This document shows positions 13,970-22,073 of a stretch of 22,112 nucleotides of DNA, in pieces. The stretch is from a virus. Location: IMG/VR virus record IMGVR_UViG_3300032032_000030, positions 1 to 22,112 of that record; one strand, written 5' to 3'. A program made the position numbers and the translations under genes. How positions within the stretch are numbered: position 1 is the stretch's first letter; each line of letters opens with the position of its first letter. The notes under the pieces were generated by a model, which did no database searches, was not told the DNA's origin, and saw only the letters and a list, made by a program, of their open reading frames with translations.

Positions 13970-14377
13970 TTATGAATCGTCAGAAAGAATCCAACGTAAC
14001 CTTAAAACCCCATGCCTGACTAGTTTCCCGTCAGCATGGTATTCCTTAAAAATTTCTGCCATTTCCAAGCGGCACAGCGCCTGGGTAAAACTTTCATCTA
14101 AAGATAGAGCTGAACCCGTCAGGCTCTCAATGCTGGCCTCCAGTATATCGTTGCAGGCTTTGTTCCCTGCACTATCACTGAATGCGTGCAGGGTGGTGGT
14201 GGCCTCGCTGATCTTCTCCAGATCCAGGCTTACAGAACAACTGCCAATTTCCACGTAGGGCAGCGCTGTGCCTTCTGGCACCTCATCAAATACGGTTGTT
14301 GATATACCAGCGCTGACATCTGTTAAGCGGCCATAGATGCCCTTCTGTAATGAATTAAGTGGGAGTCTTTCGCTCAT
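13970..14377 (-). CDS. Tail completion/terminator protein, DUF3168 type
   Basis: 135 aa. MSERLPLNSLQKGIYGRLTD, then TALPYVEIGSCS and a ending in GVLRLRWIL match the DUF3168/gpU-like family that caps the tail tube and joins it to the head. Internal helices EATTTLHAFSDSAGNKACND and ILEASIESLTGS are typical. It overlaps the HK97 gp10-like gene by four bases (ATGA). Confidence 0.8.
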   Translation of the reverse strand: MSERLPLNSLQKGIYGRLTDVSAGISTTVFDEVPEGTALPYVEIGSCSVSLDLEKISEATTTLHAFSDSAGNKACNDILEASIESLTGSALSLDESFTQALCRLEMAEIFKEYHADGKLVRHGVLRLRWILSDDS

Positions 14378-14934
14378 GCCGCCCTACGCCTTGCAAACTT
14401 TAAAACGCCCCGGTTCCAGATAGCCCGGCGCAAACCACGCTGAAAGCTCTTTTTCTCACCCTCAAATGCCGGGAAAAGAAACGGCCTGCCTTTTACGCCG
14501 CCACGCATACCGATTGCCCGGGCAACCGGGAATGCTGGCAGGTTTTTTCTTTCACTCCAGGCACCTAACATGCCCCGGCTGGCTGGTCTGTATGGCCCAC
14601 CGCCGCCCCTTTTCCCCACCCCCCTGGGTGGTGAATAGAAAGCGCCGCTGCCGAATTCCACCAGGTGAGCATAGCCAACACCAGAGCTGGACCCGGCCCG
14701 GCTGGTTCTGGTGTATACCACCCCGGTTAAACCGTCATTTAATTTCTTAATGCTGATGGATCTGGATAGCCTGCCTGTGTCCCTGGGTGCCCTGGCCCTG
14801 GCTTCTGTCCTGATGGCCTTGGTTGACTTGTCCACTTCTTCTGCCACCTGCCGCTGGATTTCCCCAGACATCAACAATAGGCGCTTAAAAACCACCTGCT
14901 GGCTGTTCTTGCTGATCTGTAGATTAAATTTCAT
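14374..14934 (-). CDS. HK97 gp10-like head-tail joining / tail completion protein
   Basis: 186 aa. The core (EEVDKSTKAIRTEARARAPR then DTGRLSRSISIKK) is the diagnostic stretch of HK97 gp10/gpZ-like proteins. A Gly/Arg-rich middle (SSGVGYAHLVEFGSGAFYSP) carries the usual AHLVEFG motif, and the end is basic. These proteins act in the neck between connector and tail. It is overlapped by its neighbours on both sides (ATGA junctions). Confidence 0.85.
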   Translation of the reverse strand: MKFNLQISKNSQQVVFKRLLLMSGEIQRQVAEEVDKSTKAIRTEARARAPRDTGRLSRSISIKKLNDGLTGVVYTRTSRAGSSSGVGYAHLVEFGSGAFYSPPRGVGKRGGGGPYRPASRGMLGAWSERKNLPAFPVARAIGMRGGVKGRPFLFPAFEGEKKSFQRGLRRAIWNRGVLKFARRRAA

Positions 14935-15251
14935 AGGTCCAGCTCTTTGCAGGTGATAACCAGCTGCTTATCCAGCTCGTTGGTGTTGATAATTCCAACT
15001 ATCTGAAAATAGCGGCTGCCATACTTTACCCGGTCTGTGGGTTCAATGTCTGATCTATACCTGATAAGCAGGCTGTGGGTGCCATTGTGTTGCAGCTGTT
15101 CATTGTAAAACCGTTCTTCTGCTCTCAGGGGCTTGATAGATGCACTCACAGTTGCCCGGGTTGCCCAAGTACGTGTTGAACCACCCTGCCCATCGCTGGC
15201 CAGGCTTTCATTCTGGAATTCCACCCGGTGCCGCAAACGCCCTGCAAGCAT
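14931..15251 (-). CDS. Phage head-tail adaptor (head closure)
   Basis: 106 aa. MLAGRLRHRVEFQNESLASD and GQGGSTRTWATRATVSASIK follow the phage H-T-joining family (PF05521), with the later HSLLIRYRSDIEPTDRVKY and YFQIVGIINTNELDKQLVI. It closes the portal exit after DNA packaging. Its start overlaps the stop of the connector gene as TAATG. Confidence 0.88.
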   Translation of the reverse strand: MLAGRLRHRVEFQNESLASDGQGGSTRTWATRATVSASIKPLRAEERFYNEQLQHNGTHSLLIRYRSDIEPTDRVKYGSRYFQIVGIINTNELDKQLVITCKELDL

Positions 15252-15823
15252 TACACCTCCGGCATCTTGTATGGGTATAGCAATCTTTCCAGGCCATACT
15301 GCAAGGATCTGGACAAGTGGCCCAGGGTCACAGCTTCCCGGTGTTCATACAGGTGGCCCACCAGCAGTTTCATGGCTGCCTTGATGGTTTCAGGCACAGC
15401 ACTGGCCCCGCCATACCCTGCATCAAATCTGATTGTCACGCAGTTGGGGGTGGCTCTACGATCATCCGGCCAGCTCTTGCCATAGGCCAAGCGCACCCGG
15501 CCTGGCTGCTGGTCAATATCCACATCATAGGTGGCGGCTGCCACTGTCTGGGTGGCACCGTCTGAATCTATATATTTAATTGAACCCACAGATTCCAGCT
15601 CCGGCTTTGGCAGCAGCAGCTCATTTTGAAACCGATCAATAGACCAGTCCCAGGTGGCTGTTACAAACTGCCGATTGCAGAAACCCTCGCACCATTCCCG
15701 GGCACTCTGCCCCAGGCCAGTGATATAGGTGTCATCATCGGTGGTATCCACCCGCAGATGCGTTTTCAGCTCTGCCAGGGTTAAGGGTTCTTCTGTGGGT
15801 GCAGTGACCAATGCCAGGCCCAT
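15251..15823 (-). CDS. Head-tail connector, HK97 gp6-like
   Basis: 190 aa. The N-terminal PLTLAELKTHLRVDTTDDDT and YITGLGQSAREWCEGFCNRQ are typical of the gp6/phage connector family that forms a ring under the portal. A beta-rich middle (TWDWSIDRFQNELLLPKPEL with ESVGSIKYIDSDGATQTV) and a C-terminal AAMKLLVGHLYEHREAVTLG helix are also usual of phiE125 gp8-type members, which explains the length above HK97 gp6. Four bases separate it from the upstream gene. Confidence 0.85.
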   Translation of the reverse strand: MGLALVTAPTEEPLTLAELKTHLRVDTTDDDTYITGLGQSAREWCEGFCNRQFVTATWDWSIDRFQNELLLPKPELESVGSIKYIDSDGATQTVAAATYDVDIDQQPGRVRLAYGKSWPDDRRATPNCVTIRFDAGYGGASAVPETIKAAMKLLVGHLYEHREAVTLGHLSRSLQYGLERLLYPYKMPEV

Positions 15824-15826
15824 GAA

Positions 15827-16024
15827 TTACCTCTTTTCTGGTCCGGGTTCTGCTGCGTTTTCGGTGTCGGGTTTCACGGCTGCCGCTTCCTTTTTGCCGG
15901 AAGCTGGCAGCGCCTGGCCTATTTCCACCAAGCGCTGCCCGACTGCCTTTGAAACTTCAATGATATCCCCGACACAATGGGTGCCTTCCTCCCTGCGCCA
16001 GTTAACCAGAAGTTTTATTTTCAT
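15827..16024 (-). CDS. Small protein, paralogue B of a tandem pair
   Basis: 65 aa, MKIKLLVNWRREEGTHCVGD, then IIEVSKAVGQRLVEIGQALP and a disordered Ala/Glu/Pro tail. Its first 40 residues align with the adjacent gene 16024-16206: the same MKIKLL start, GD-I-I/D-V-S element and AGQA/GQA turn. It looks like a small SH3-like beta domain seen in several phages between capsid and connector genes. Possibly a head decoration or accessory protein. Start overlaps the upstream stop (TAATG). Confidence 0.65.
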   Translation of the reverse strand: MKIKLLVNWRREEGTHCVGDIIEVSKAVGQRLVEIGQALPASGKKEAAAVKPDTENAAEPGPEKR

Positions 16025-16206
16025 TACTCAGCCTTCTTCTTGGGTTTAGAAGTAGGGGCAGCGCCCTTAGCGCTGCCCCCCTTAACTGCTACGGCCTGCC
16101 CAGCTGCGATTAGGCTTTTGGCCTCATCGCCCGAAACGTCAATGACATCTCCAGCCTTCTGGCAAACCGTTGGCCCTGCTCTTCCACAAAGTAATTTAAT
16201 CTTCAT
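16024..16206 (-). CDS. Small protein, paralogue A of a tandem pair
   Basis: 60 aa, MKIKLLCGRAGPTVCQKAGD, then VIDVSGDEAKSLIAAGQAVA and a Lys/Ala-rich tail (KPKKKAE). It is similar to the next gene over the first ~40 residues, indicating a tandem duplication. Cys7 and Cys15 could pair or bind metal. It directly follows the major capsid gene (3-base gap), a place where small capsid-decoration or linker proteins are found; the role is unproven. Confidence 0.65.
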   Translation of the reverse strand: MKIKLLCGRAGPTVCQKAGDVIDVSGDEAKSLIAAGQAVAVKGGSAKGAAPTSKPKKKAE

Positions 16207-16209
16207 GGA

Positions 16210-17514
16210 TTAGGCCATAGTGATGAATTTGATGGGGTTAGTACCTGCATTCAGCAAATCACCATCATGGCGGCTGAACGCAACAAAGCCCTGCTGATCA
16301 TAATCAGCATATCTTTCAACCAGCCTGCGCAGCCTGAGAGATGCCACGTCCCTGATCTTGTACAGGTTGAACTGCCCAAAGAGAATTGGCTTAGTTCCGG
16401 TGGCAATGTCAGCGCAGTCCTGGTTGATAACCACAGCCCGGCCATATAGCCGATCTGGGATGCCAGCCTGCATTCCTGATTGCCACAGGAACTGCCCATC
16501 TGAATCAACGAGCTTGCGCACAGCTGCAACACTCGAATCATTCATCATAAACACCGATGAATCAGAATCCCTATAGGCCGGATCAACACCGTGGAAAAGA
16601 TCAATGATTTCAGCTGCTGTTATAGCTGTGGCACTGGCTGCCGTAAAAGCAGAAGTGGAAGCTGTAACAACGCCATTGGGCTGGCTGGAGCCTGTCCCGG
16701 TGGTGAAGTGCGTATTCAGGATACGTGCAACACGTTCACCCAGGAGAGAACCCAGAACCTGTGCCAGATTGAAAGCACTGTCCTGCATCAACTCTTCTGA
16801 AACCCTCACCAGCTTGCTGGTGTACTTGTAAGCATTCAGGGTGACTGACCCAAAGACCACATCCTGCTCGCTCACCTCGGTGTTTTCGGCAAGAATGGCA
16901 CCTGCATTGCTGGTGTCATTCACCGTCGGCCATGGCAAGTCATTCCCGGAATCTGTCCTGATAACAGAACTTACCTGCCGCATACCGCCAAACGCCAGCA
17001 GCGCCCGTTCCAGCTCGAACACAAAGCCCTCGGGAATCGTGTAACCGCCTGCACTGTCGGTGGTGCTTTGCGCTCTTAATTCCCGCCTGATGGTGTCATA
17101 GTTGGCCCGGCTTAACTTGGCTTCATAGTATTCCTTTGCCGGGTTAACATTACATTTCCGGCACGCCATCTGGTGGCGCTCTTCCAGATCCATGCCAAGC
17201 TGCTGCCTGGCCCATCCTTGCAGCGCATCATTTCTGTCCTCTTCACTGGGCAGAATTTCCCTCACCTTTTCTGGGGCATTTTCCCTGAACAGCTGCCGGG
17301 TTTCGGCTTTCTCTTCCAGCTGCTTTTCAAGTTCCTCTGTACGCTCTGTAAGATCAATACTTCTGCTTACTCTGTCGTAATCGCCATTACAAGCAGACCA
17401 ATTGGTTTCATCTTCTGAACTCCATTTATGCTCAGAATCATTTGCCAGGTTCCGCAGCTCTTCAAGCTTCTTGAAAATCTCAAAGCGCTGTTCTTTAAGT
17501 GCTTTAATGCTCAT
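16210..17514 (-). CDS. Major capsid protein, HK97 fold
   Basis: 434 aa from the ATG at 17512-17514, chosen over an upstream in-frame GTG because GGAGG lies eight bases before it. The first ~110 residues are a charged coiled-coil delta (scaffold-like) domain (ALKEQRFEIFKKLEELRNLA, TERTEELEKQLEEKAETRQL) that the protease would remove. The HK97-fold body follows from about 145 (GGYTIPEGFVFELERALL, then LPWPTVNDTSNAGAILAE and VSEQDVVFGSVTLNAYKYTS, LVRVSEELMQDS), ending HDGDLLNAGTNPIKFITMA. It is preceded by its own promoter and an RNA-like segment, unlike the other late genes. Confidence 0.95.
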   Translation of the reverse strand: MSIKALKEQRFEIFKKLEELRNLANDSEHKWSSEDETNWSACNGDYDRVSRSIDLTERTEELEKQLEEKAETRQLFRENAPEKVREILPSEEDRNDALQGWARQQLGMDLEERHQMACRKCNVNPAKEYYEAKLSRANYDTIRRELRAQSTTDSAGGYTIPEGFVFELERALLAFGGMRQVSSVIRTDSGNDLPWPTVNDTSNAGAILAENTEVSEQDVVFGSVTLNAYKYTSKLVRVSEELMQDSAFNLAQVLGSLLGERVARILNTHFTTGTGSSQPNGVVTASTSAFTAASATAITAAEIIDLFHGVDPAYRDSDSSVFMMNDSSVAAVRKLVDSDGQFLWQSGMQAGIPDRLYGRAVVINQDCADIATGTKPILFGQFNLYKIRDVASLRLRRLVERYADYDQQGFVAFSRHDGDLLNAGTNPIKFITMA

Positions 17515-17539
17515 GTGTTTTTCCTCCAGGCTGCCCACG

Positions 17540-17580
17540 AAAAAGAGCCGCCAACTAGTGATTAGTTTGCGGCCCTTTTT
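17540..17580 (-). terminator. Terminator-like hairpin between protease and capsid genes
   Basis: A long imperfect stem: AAAAAG (17540-17545) pairs with CTTTTT (17575-17580), an A-C mismatch follows, then GCCGC (17547-17551) pairs with GCGGC (17569-17573), and an inner AACTA (17553-17557) pairs with TAGTT (17563-17567) round a GTGAT loop. On the minus strand it ends in TTTTT, typical of an intrinsic terminator, just 26 bases before the capsid ATG. A second 6-bp hairpin (CCAGGT/ACCTGG, 17581-17596) lies next to it. Confidence 0.7.
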
Positions 17581-17647
17581 CCAGGTTTGGACCTGGCAAG
17601 GATTCGCACCCTGGGCATTAGAGCCTGGGCTTGGGTTCTTGATTAAC
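17540..17647 (-). ncRNA. Candidate small RNA, tRNA-like, between promoter and terminator
   Basis: A consensus promoter (17654-17681) and the terminator hairpin (17540-17580) would define an RNA of about 105 bases with no ORF. Its middle contains a T-arm-like element: CAGGG, loop TGCGAAT, CCTTG (about 17600-17616), and a D-arm-like GTTAATCAAGAAC upstream near 17640-17650. However the loop has G where tRNAs have T/pseudouridine, no GG is present in the D-like loop, and no acceptor or 5-bp anticodon stem can be drawn. It may be a decayed tRNA or a tRNA-like or regulatory RNA. Confidence 0.35.
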
Positions 17648-17653
17648 TACCGG

Positions 17654-17681
17654 ATTATAACTTTAGGGGTTTTTCTGTCAA
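17654..17681 (-). promoter_or_regulatory. Consensus sigma70 promoter upstream of the capsid gene
   Basis: Perfect TTGACA (-35, 17676-17681) and perfect TATAAT (-10, 17654-17659) with a 16-bp spacer on the minus strand. It is the best promoter in the window and points to the capsid gene through the RNA-like segment. Start site predicted near 17647. Confidence 0.75.
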
Positions 17682-17706
17682 GTGCCGCCCCTGGTTGCCC
17701 TGTAAG

Positions 17707-17726
17707 CGCCTGCCTTTTGGCAGGTG
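17707..17726 (-). other. Hairpin after the protease stop
   Basis: CCTGCC (17709-17714), TTTT loop, GGCAGG (17719-17724), extended by two more pairs to about eight. It lies four bases after the protease stop on the minus strand. It is not followed by a T run, so it is more likely a pause, RNA-stabilising or rho-dependent element than a strong terminator. Confidence 0.45.
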
Positions 17727-17729
17727 TAT

Positions 17730-18401
17730 TTACTCAGGGTGCCCTGCTTGCGGCTCTTCAGCGCCTTCTGTGGGCTTCTCATCGGGGTTTTCTTGCAACA
17801 TTTCAGCTGTAATTGCGTCGAAACGGTCATTTACCAGCTTTTTATGCTTTTCGGCTTCATGGTCTGAAAGGCTTTCCTTTGCCCCGGCCAGATCCCGGCT
17901 TTTCACAGTGCTGGCATCATAGGCTGGGAAGGTAACAGGCCCCACATCAAAGAGCTGCACCCCTGAAATGGTGCGCACCTGGGTGCCTTCCTCATCTGTC
18001 CATTCTTCCTCTGTCACTTTGAATGAAAAGCTGCTGCCTGTGAGATCCCCCCGGCTGATCATCTCTTTTACATCCCGGGCAATGCTGGTATTCCCCAGGT
18101 TGATCCTGTAATGCAGCCCCTTGCCATCTTCACGCAGTTGCAGGGTGCCAGCTGAAACACGGCCCAGCAGCTTATCAGGTTCATGGTTGAACAGCGCCCG
18201 GGCATCATCACGTTCTGTAATGGCCCTGGCAAACGCCCCAGGGGCTATACGTTCCCGGGCACCTTCCCACAGGCCAAATTCTGTACCGCCTCCAGGCTGC
18301 CCATCATAAAACACGGCTGCATAACCTGAAATGTCACCGTTGGCATCCTGCCTGATTTCACAATCGGCCACGGCTGGTTGATATCTTCTCTCAGCTTCCA
18401 T
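17730..18401 (-). CDS. Prohead maturation protease, HK97/S78 family
   Basis: 223 aa. The catalytic layout of HK97-type proteases is visible: an SGYAAVFYDGQ strand, IAPGAFARAI with a helix, His73 in LFNHEPDKLLGR, then KEMISRGDLTGSSFSFKV with the likely nucleophile Ser123 or Ser124. It processes the capsid delta domain during maturation. The C-terminal 40 residues are acidic and disordered and may be cleaved off. Its ATG overlaps the portal end by 11 bases. Confidence 0.93.
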   Translation of the reverse strand: MEAERRYQPAVADCEIRQDANGDISGYAAVFYDGQPGGGTEFGLWEGARERIAPGAFARAITERDDARALFNHEPDKLLGRVSAGTLQLREDGKGLHYRINLGNTSIARDVKEMISRGDLTGSSFSFKVTEEEWTDEEGTQVRTISGVQLFDVGPVTFPAYDASTVKSRDLAGAKESLSDHEAEKHKKLVNDRFDAITAEMLQENPDEKPTEGAEEPQAGHPE

Positions 18402-19995
18402 TTTTTATCCCTTCTATCCACCGCCTGGTCAGCTCTTCACAGACTGTGGTTATTATGTTTTCCATATCTTCTGACTTGATCCCGGGCAGCACCCCTTGGC
18501 GCTTATTAAGTAAGCCCGAAAATTCATCTTTCAGGGTGTAAAAGAATTCCAGCATCTGGCTGCTTCTGTCACCCTTGATTTCTAACAGATCCAGAACAGG
18601 TGTTAAGGCATCAAGTACAACCGCCCTTGATTCATCAACCATCCCCTGGTTTAGCCAATTATTAAAGCGCCCCTTCTTGGCTGCTCGATGGGCACCTGTG
18701 CAAACCCGTTTAGCCATGCGCTGCAAGGTGTCATGCAAAAGCACTTCCCCTGATTCCCGGGCAGCCAGTTCTTCGCCGCCCTGGTCAGCTTCCGCCGCAG
18801 CAGATGCTGGCCCCATGTTCAAGGGCACCATGAACGTGCTGCCGCCCTCGCCTGGGATGGGGTTCAGGTTTTCCCTGCCCCTGATTTCATCGCGGGACAT
18901 CCAGCCGCCCTGAATAGCCAGATTGTAATAGCTGCCCCGGGCTTCCATGTTGGCCCTCACCAGGGCATTTCTGTTGAACTCCACAAAATGGGTGTCCCGC
19001 TGCTGCTGGCTCTGGGTTAGCAGTTTGGCCCGGCATTCTGTTTCCCAAGTGCATAACCAGGGATCTAATGAACTGTCTAAATAGGCTTGGTTTTCACTTT
19101 CCAGGCTGTTGTAGCTGGTTCTGGTGTTGTCGGCCAGCATGTGGGGTGGAATTCCGAACCATGATGCTATGTTGCGCACCTCCAGCTGCCGGGTTTCGTT
19201 GAACTCAGCATCCTTGTTGCTGCTGGCAAATGGCTTTAGCTGCATACCTTCTTCAAGGATTGCCACTTTGTGGCTGTTGGAAACATTCCCATGCATTGCC
19301 TGCCATGATCTGCGCAGGTTATCCCTGGCATCATTATCTAAATGCCCTGGGTGTTCAAGCACAGCAGATGGCCTTGCATTGTTTTTGAAAAATACGCTGC
19401 CATATAATTCAGCTGCCATGCCCAGGCCGATGCTTTCCCTTGCCAGCTCCACCACCCCCAGGCCATACAGTGCCCGTATATGCAGCACATCTTCTGCCCG
19501 AAGGGTTTCTTCAACATTGTTGATGGTGGTTACATACGATCTAACGTCACCATTCCAGTTTTCCTTGGTGGCTCCAGGGCTTAGGGGAATCAGCTCCTGC
19601 GCTGTGCCTGCGTTGTTGCGCATGATTGCTGCATAGCCGCTGCCGTATAGCAGGGCATCCGCTGTCAGGGTGGCTTTGAATTCAAAAGCGCTCATGGTGC
19701 TACTGGTCTGGTACCTAAGCACCCTGTATGCCGGGTGCTGGGTTGCCTTGTCCTTGCCTTCACCATTGCGCCTGTAAACAACCAGGGGCAGCTTGGCAAC
19801 GTCCTGGCTGATTAGGTTCACCGCCCTGTATACAGGGGCATAGGTCATTGCAGACTGTGGGTTAACGTTCACGCCGCTGCTGGTAGATCCCCCGGCCAGA
19901 TCCAACAACCAATCATCTGGTGCGCTCAGGGGTGTTGAAGGGTTTTCTATGCTGCGCTTTTTAAAAAAGCCTGAAAGGGTTTCAAGGAATCCCAT
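18391..19995 (-). CDS. Portal protein, HK97 family
   Basis: 534 aa. The N-terminal MTYAPVYRAVNLISQDVAKL and PLVVYRRNGEGKDKATQHPA followed by YRVLRYQTSSTMSAFEFKAT, and later VRNIASWFGIPPHMLADNTR and TSYNSLESENQAYLDSSLDP, are the family signature of HK97-type portals, which form the dodecameric DNA channel. The C-terminal ~110 residues (RMAKRVCTGAHRAAKKGRFN onward) are an extra helical region beyond the core, explaining the size above the usual ~420 aa. The ATG is nine bases after the terminase stop. Confidence 0.93.
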   Translation of the reverse strand: MGFLETLSGFFKKRSIENPSTPLSAPDDWLLDLAGGSTSSGVNVNPQSAMTYAPVYRAVNLISQDVAKLPLVVYRRNGEGKDKATQHPAYRVLRYQTSSTMSAFEFKATLTADALLYGSGYAAIMRNNAGTAQELIPLSPGATKENWNGDVRSYVTTINNVEETLRAEDVLHIRALYGLGVVELARESIGLGMAAELYGSVFFKNNARPSAVLEHPGHLDNDARDNLRRSWQAMHGNVSNSHKVAILEEGMQLKPFASSNKDAEFNETRQLEVRNIASWFGIPPHMLADNTRTSYNSLESENQAYLDSSLDPWLCTWETECRAKLLTQSQQQRDTHFVEFNRNALVRANMEARGSYYNLAIQGGWMSRDEIRGRENLNPIPGEGGSTFMVPLNMGPASAAAEADQGGEELAARESGEVLLHDTLQRMAKRVCTGAHRAAKKGRFNNWLNQGMVDESRAVVLDALTPVLDLLEIKGDRSSQMLEFFYTLKDEFSGLLNKRQGVLPGIKSEDMENIITTVCEELTRRWIEGIKNGS

Positions 19996-20004
19996 ATTTT
20001 CACC

Positions 20005-21612
20005 TTATACAAAGGAAAGCCCACCTGCGCTGTAAACGCTCTTGGTGGGTTCTGTTCTAACATTGGCCCGGCCCAGTGCCATAACAAGCGCCACCAGGCC
20101 ATCGATTTTTTCCTGTGATTTCTTTTTAGACAATTTCAGATTGCCTGCTGCATCCTGTTCGACTGTCACGTGCCCGGCCATCCACCGCAACACAGGGCAG
20201 CCCCCATGGTTCAGCTCTTTTGAGTAGACTATTCTTTCAAGCTCTTTGGTGGGTGCGCTCATAGATGCAAAGCCTTGCCCGAACATCACCACCTCAAACC
20301 CATCGCCTTGCAGCTGGGTGGTGATCTGGGCTGCATTCCATCTATCAATGGCTATTTCCTGAATGTTGTAGGTTTCGTTCAGCTCGTTGATGCTCTCTCG
20401 GATTACATCATAATCTATTACGTCCCCATCTGTCAGGGTCACTATTCCATCTTTAGCCCAGGTTAAGTAGGGCACCCGGTCGCGCCGTTCCCGTTCCAGG
20501 GCATTTTCCTTGGGAATCCAGAAACGTGATAGAACGCTGAAACCCTCATCGGTGGGAAACACCATTGCCAGGGCTGCTATGTCCCGGGTGCTTGCCAGAT
20601 CCAGGCCACAATAACAGGGCTGCCCCTCCAGCTGTGCCAGATCCCCGGCACAGGCATCCCACTTTTTCAGGGGCATCCACCTGGTATCCTGTTCTGTCCA
20701 AATATTCAGCCTGTAGCGCTTGAAGCTGTTTTCTTTGGTAGGGCTTTCCTGGGCTTCTATACAAGCTGCCTTGATATCATCCCGGCTGATGGTCACTCCC
20801 AGGCTGGGGTTGGCCTGTGCCCACACCTTGGGGCTGGTCCAGTCTGCATCTTCTGGGGCATTCCTGATGAACCCGAAAAATGTTAGATCCTCGGTGGTGC
20901 CATTCAGAACCCTTTCAGCCTGGCTGCGCTGCTCATAGCAGATTGAATGCCTATCAAACCCCGCCGTAGTTATAGAGATTAACAGGGGTTCCCTGCGGCT
21001 GGCCCCCCCATAGCGCAGGCAATCCCACAGCCTGCGATCCGGCTGGGCATGGAGTTCATCGAATATCAAACCATGCCAATTTAGCCCCTCCTGCCTGTGA
21101 TGCTCTGCGCTTAGGGCTTTCAGAAATGAATTGCTGCTGGGGATTGCCAGATGCTTTTGGGAATCCCTTGCCAGCACGTAATCATTCAGCAGGGGTGAGC
21201 CCTGCGCCATCTTGCTGGCCTCCCGGTAAACAATAGCGGCCTGGTCACGGCTGGCAGCTGCACAGAAAACCTGTGCCCCAGGTTCACCATCTGCCGCCAG
21301 AAGATACAGCGCCAGGCCGCTGCATAAAGTGCTCTTGCCGTTCTTTTTGGGCACCTCGATATATGCCGTTCTGAACCTGCGCAGGCCAGTATCTTTATGC
21401 ACCCAACCGAACAAAGGTTTTAACAGCTCTTCTTTCTGCCACTTCATCAGCTCGATTGGCTGCCCGGCCCACTGGCCCATTGTGTGGCGCAGGTATTCTG
21501 AAAAGAAACTAACAACATGCCCGGCCCTTTTGAGATCCATCTTGAATCCGGCCCGGGCTGCTTTCTCATCGGTTTCATTCCTGATGAAACGCTTTGTGGT
21601 CTTATCAACCAT
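20005..21612 (-). CDS. terL: Terminase large subunit
   Basis: 535 aa, an ATP-driven DNA packaging motor and nuclease. Walker A is VPKKNGKSTLCSG (about 88-100), Walker B LIFDELHAQ (182-190) with the coupling ISITTAG (213-219), and the nuclease part begins with the acidic YCGLDLASTRDIAAL (334-348) and AIDRWNAAQI later. These fit HK97/phiE125-type TerL. The ATG at 21610-21612 overlaps the terS stop by 8 bases. Complete in length. Confidence 0.95.
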   Translation of the reverse strand: MVDKTTKRFIRNETDEKAARAGFKMDLKRAGHVVSFFSEYLRHTMGQWAGQPIELMKWQKEELLKPLFGWVHKDTGLRRFRTAYIEVPKKNGKSTLCSGLALYLLAADGEPGAQVFCAAASRDQAAIVYREASKMAQGSPLLNDYVLARDSQKHLAIPSSNSFLKALSAEHHRQEGLNWHGLIFDELHAQPDRRLWDCLRYGGASRREPLLISITTAGFDRHSICYEQRSQAERVLNGTTEDLTFFGFIRNAPEDADWTSPKVWAQANPSLGVTISRDDIKAACIEAQESPTKENSFKRYRLNIWTEQDTRWMPLKKWDACAGDLAQLEGQPCYCGLDLASTRDIAALAMVFPTDEGFSVLSRFWIPKENALERERRDRVPYLTWAKDGIVTLTDGDVIDYDVIRESINELNETYNIQEIAIDRWNAAQITTQLQGDGFEVVMFGQGFASMSAPTKELERIVYSKELNHGGCPVLRWMAGHVTVEQDAAGNLKLSKKKSQEKIDGLVALVMALGRANVRTEPTKSVYSAGGLSFV

Positions 21613-22069
21613 GCTTTTTACGGGTGAATTCCGTCAAAGGGTCCAGGTTTTCGGTTTCCTTCTGCGCCAGTCCCACCCGGCCTGATGGGGTTAATCCAAA
21701 CTGCGATGCAAACTTTATCAGGGCCTGCCTGGCTGCATTGAGTATTGAAACAGCAGGGTGTTGCTGAATGTACCCCGCAGGGGTTTTAAAGGTTTCCCCC
21801 TCTTTGCGCAGGGTTTTTACCGCCTGGTAAAACTGGTTCCATGTTTCACAGTAGGCGCTCAGGGCTGCCCGGTCAACCTGATCGATGATGCCCAGGGCTT
21901 CCAGCTTGGGCACAATGCGTTTCCACTCGGCCTTTCCTTCCCGGCTTAACCAGCTCGGGCAGGGCGGCTTCTTCCCGCTGGCTGGCAGTTCGGTTCTGGT
22001 TCCAATCGAACCTGAACCCAACAGTTTCAGAACTTTGGCAGGTTTTGGAGCTGGACCCCGCTTCCCCAT
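21605..22069 (-). CDS. terS: Terminase small subunit, P27 family
   Basis: 154 aa. MGKRGPAPKPAKVLKLLGSG and PPCPSWLSREGKAEWKRIVP, followed by KLEALGIIDQVDRAALSAYC and LNAARQALIKFASQFGLTPS, are typical of the P27-type terS family that recognises the packaging site. Gly-Pro-Ala-Pro-Lys-Pro-like N-termini are usual here. The ribosome-binding site is an unusual pure-G run on the minus strand, which is one arm of the hairpin at the window end. Confidence 0.92.
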   Translation of the reverse strand: MGKRGPAPKPAKVLKLLGSGSIGTRTELPASGKKPPCPSWLSREGKAEWKRIVPKLEALGIIDQVDRAALSAYCETWNQFYQAVKTLRKEGETFKTPAGYIQQHPAVSILNAARQALIKFASQFGLTPSGRVGLAQKETENLDPLTEFTRKKHG

Positions 22070-22073
22070 TAGA

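Noticed and set aside
17597-17660. A tRNA gene on the minus strand
   Set aside because: A T-arm-like stem-loop and D-arm-like bases exist, but the T loop lacks the conserved TTC, the D-like loop has no GG, and no 7-bp acceptor or 5-bp anticodon stem can be drawn. A CTA triplet in a possible loop is not enough to call a suppressor tRNA.
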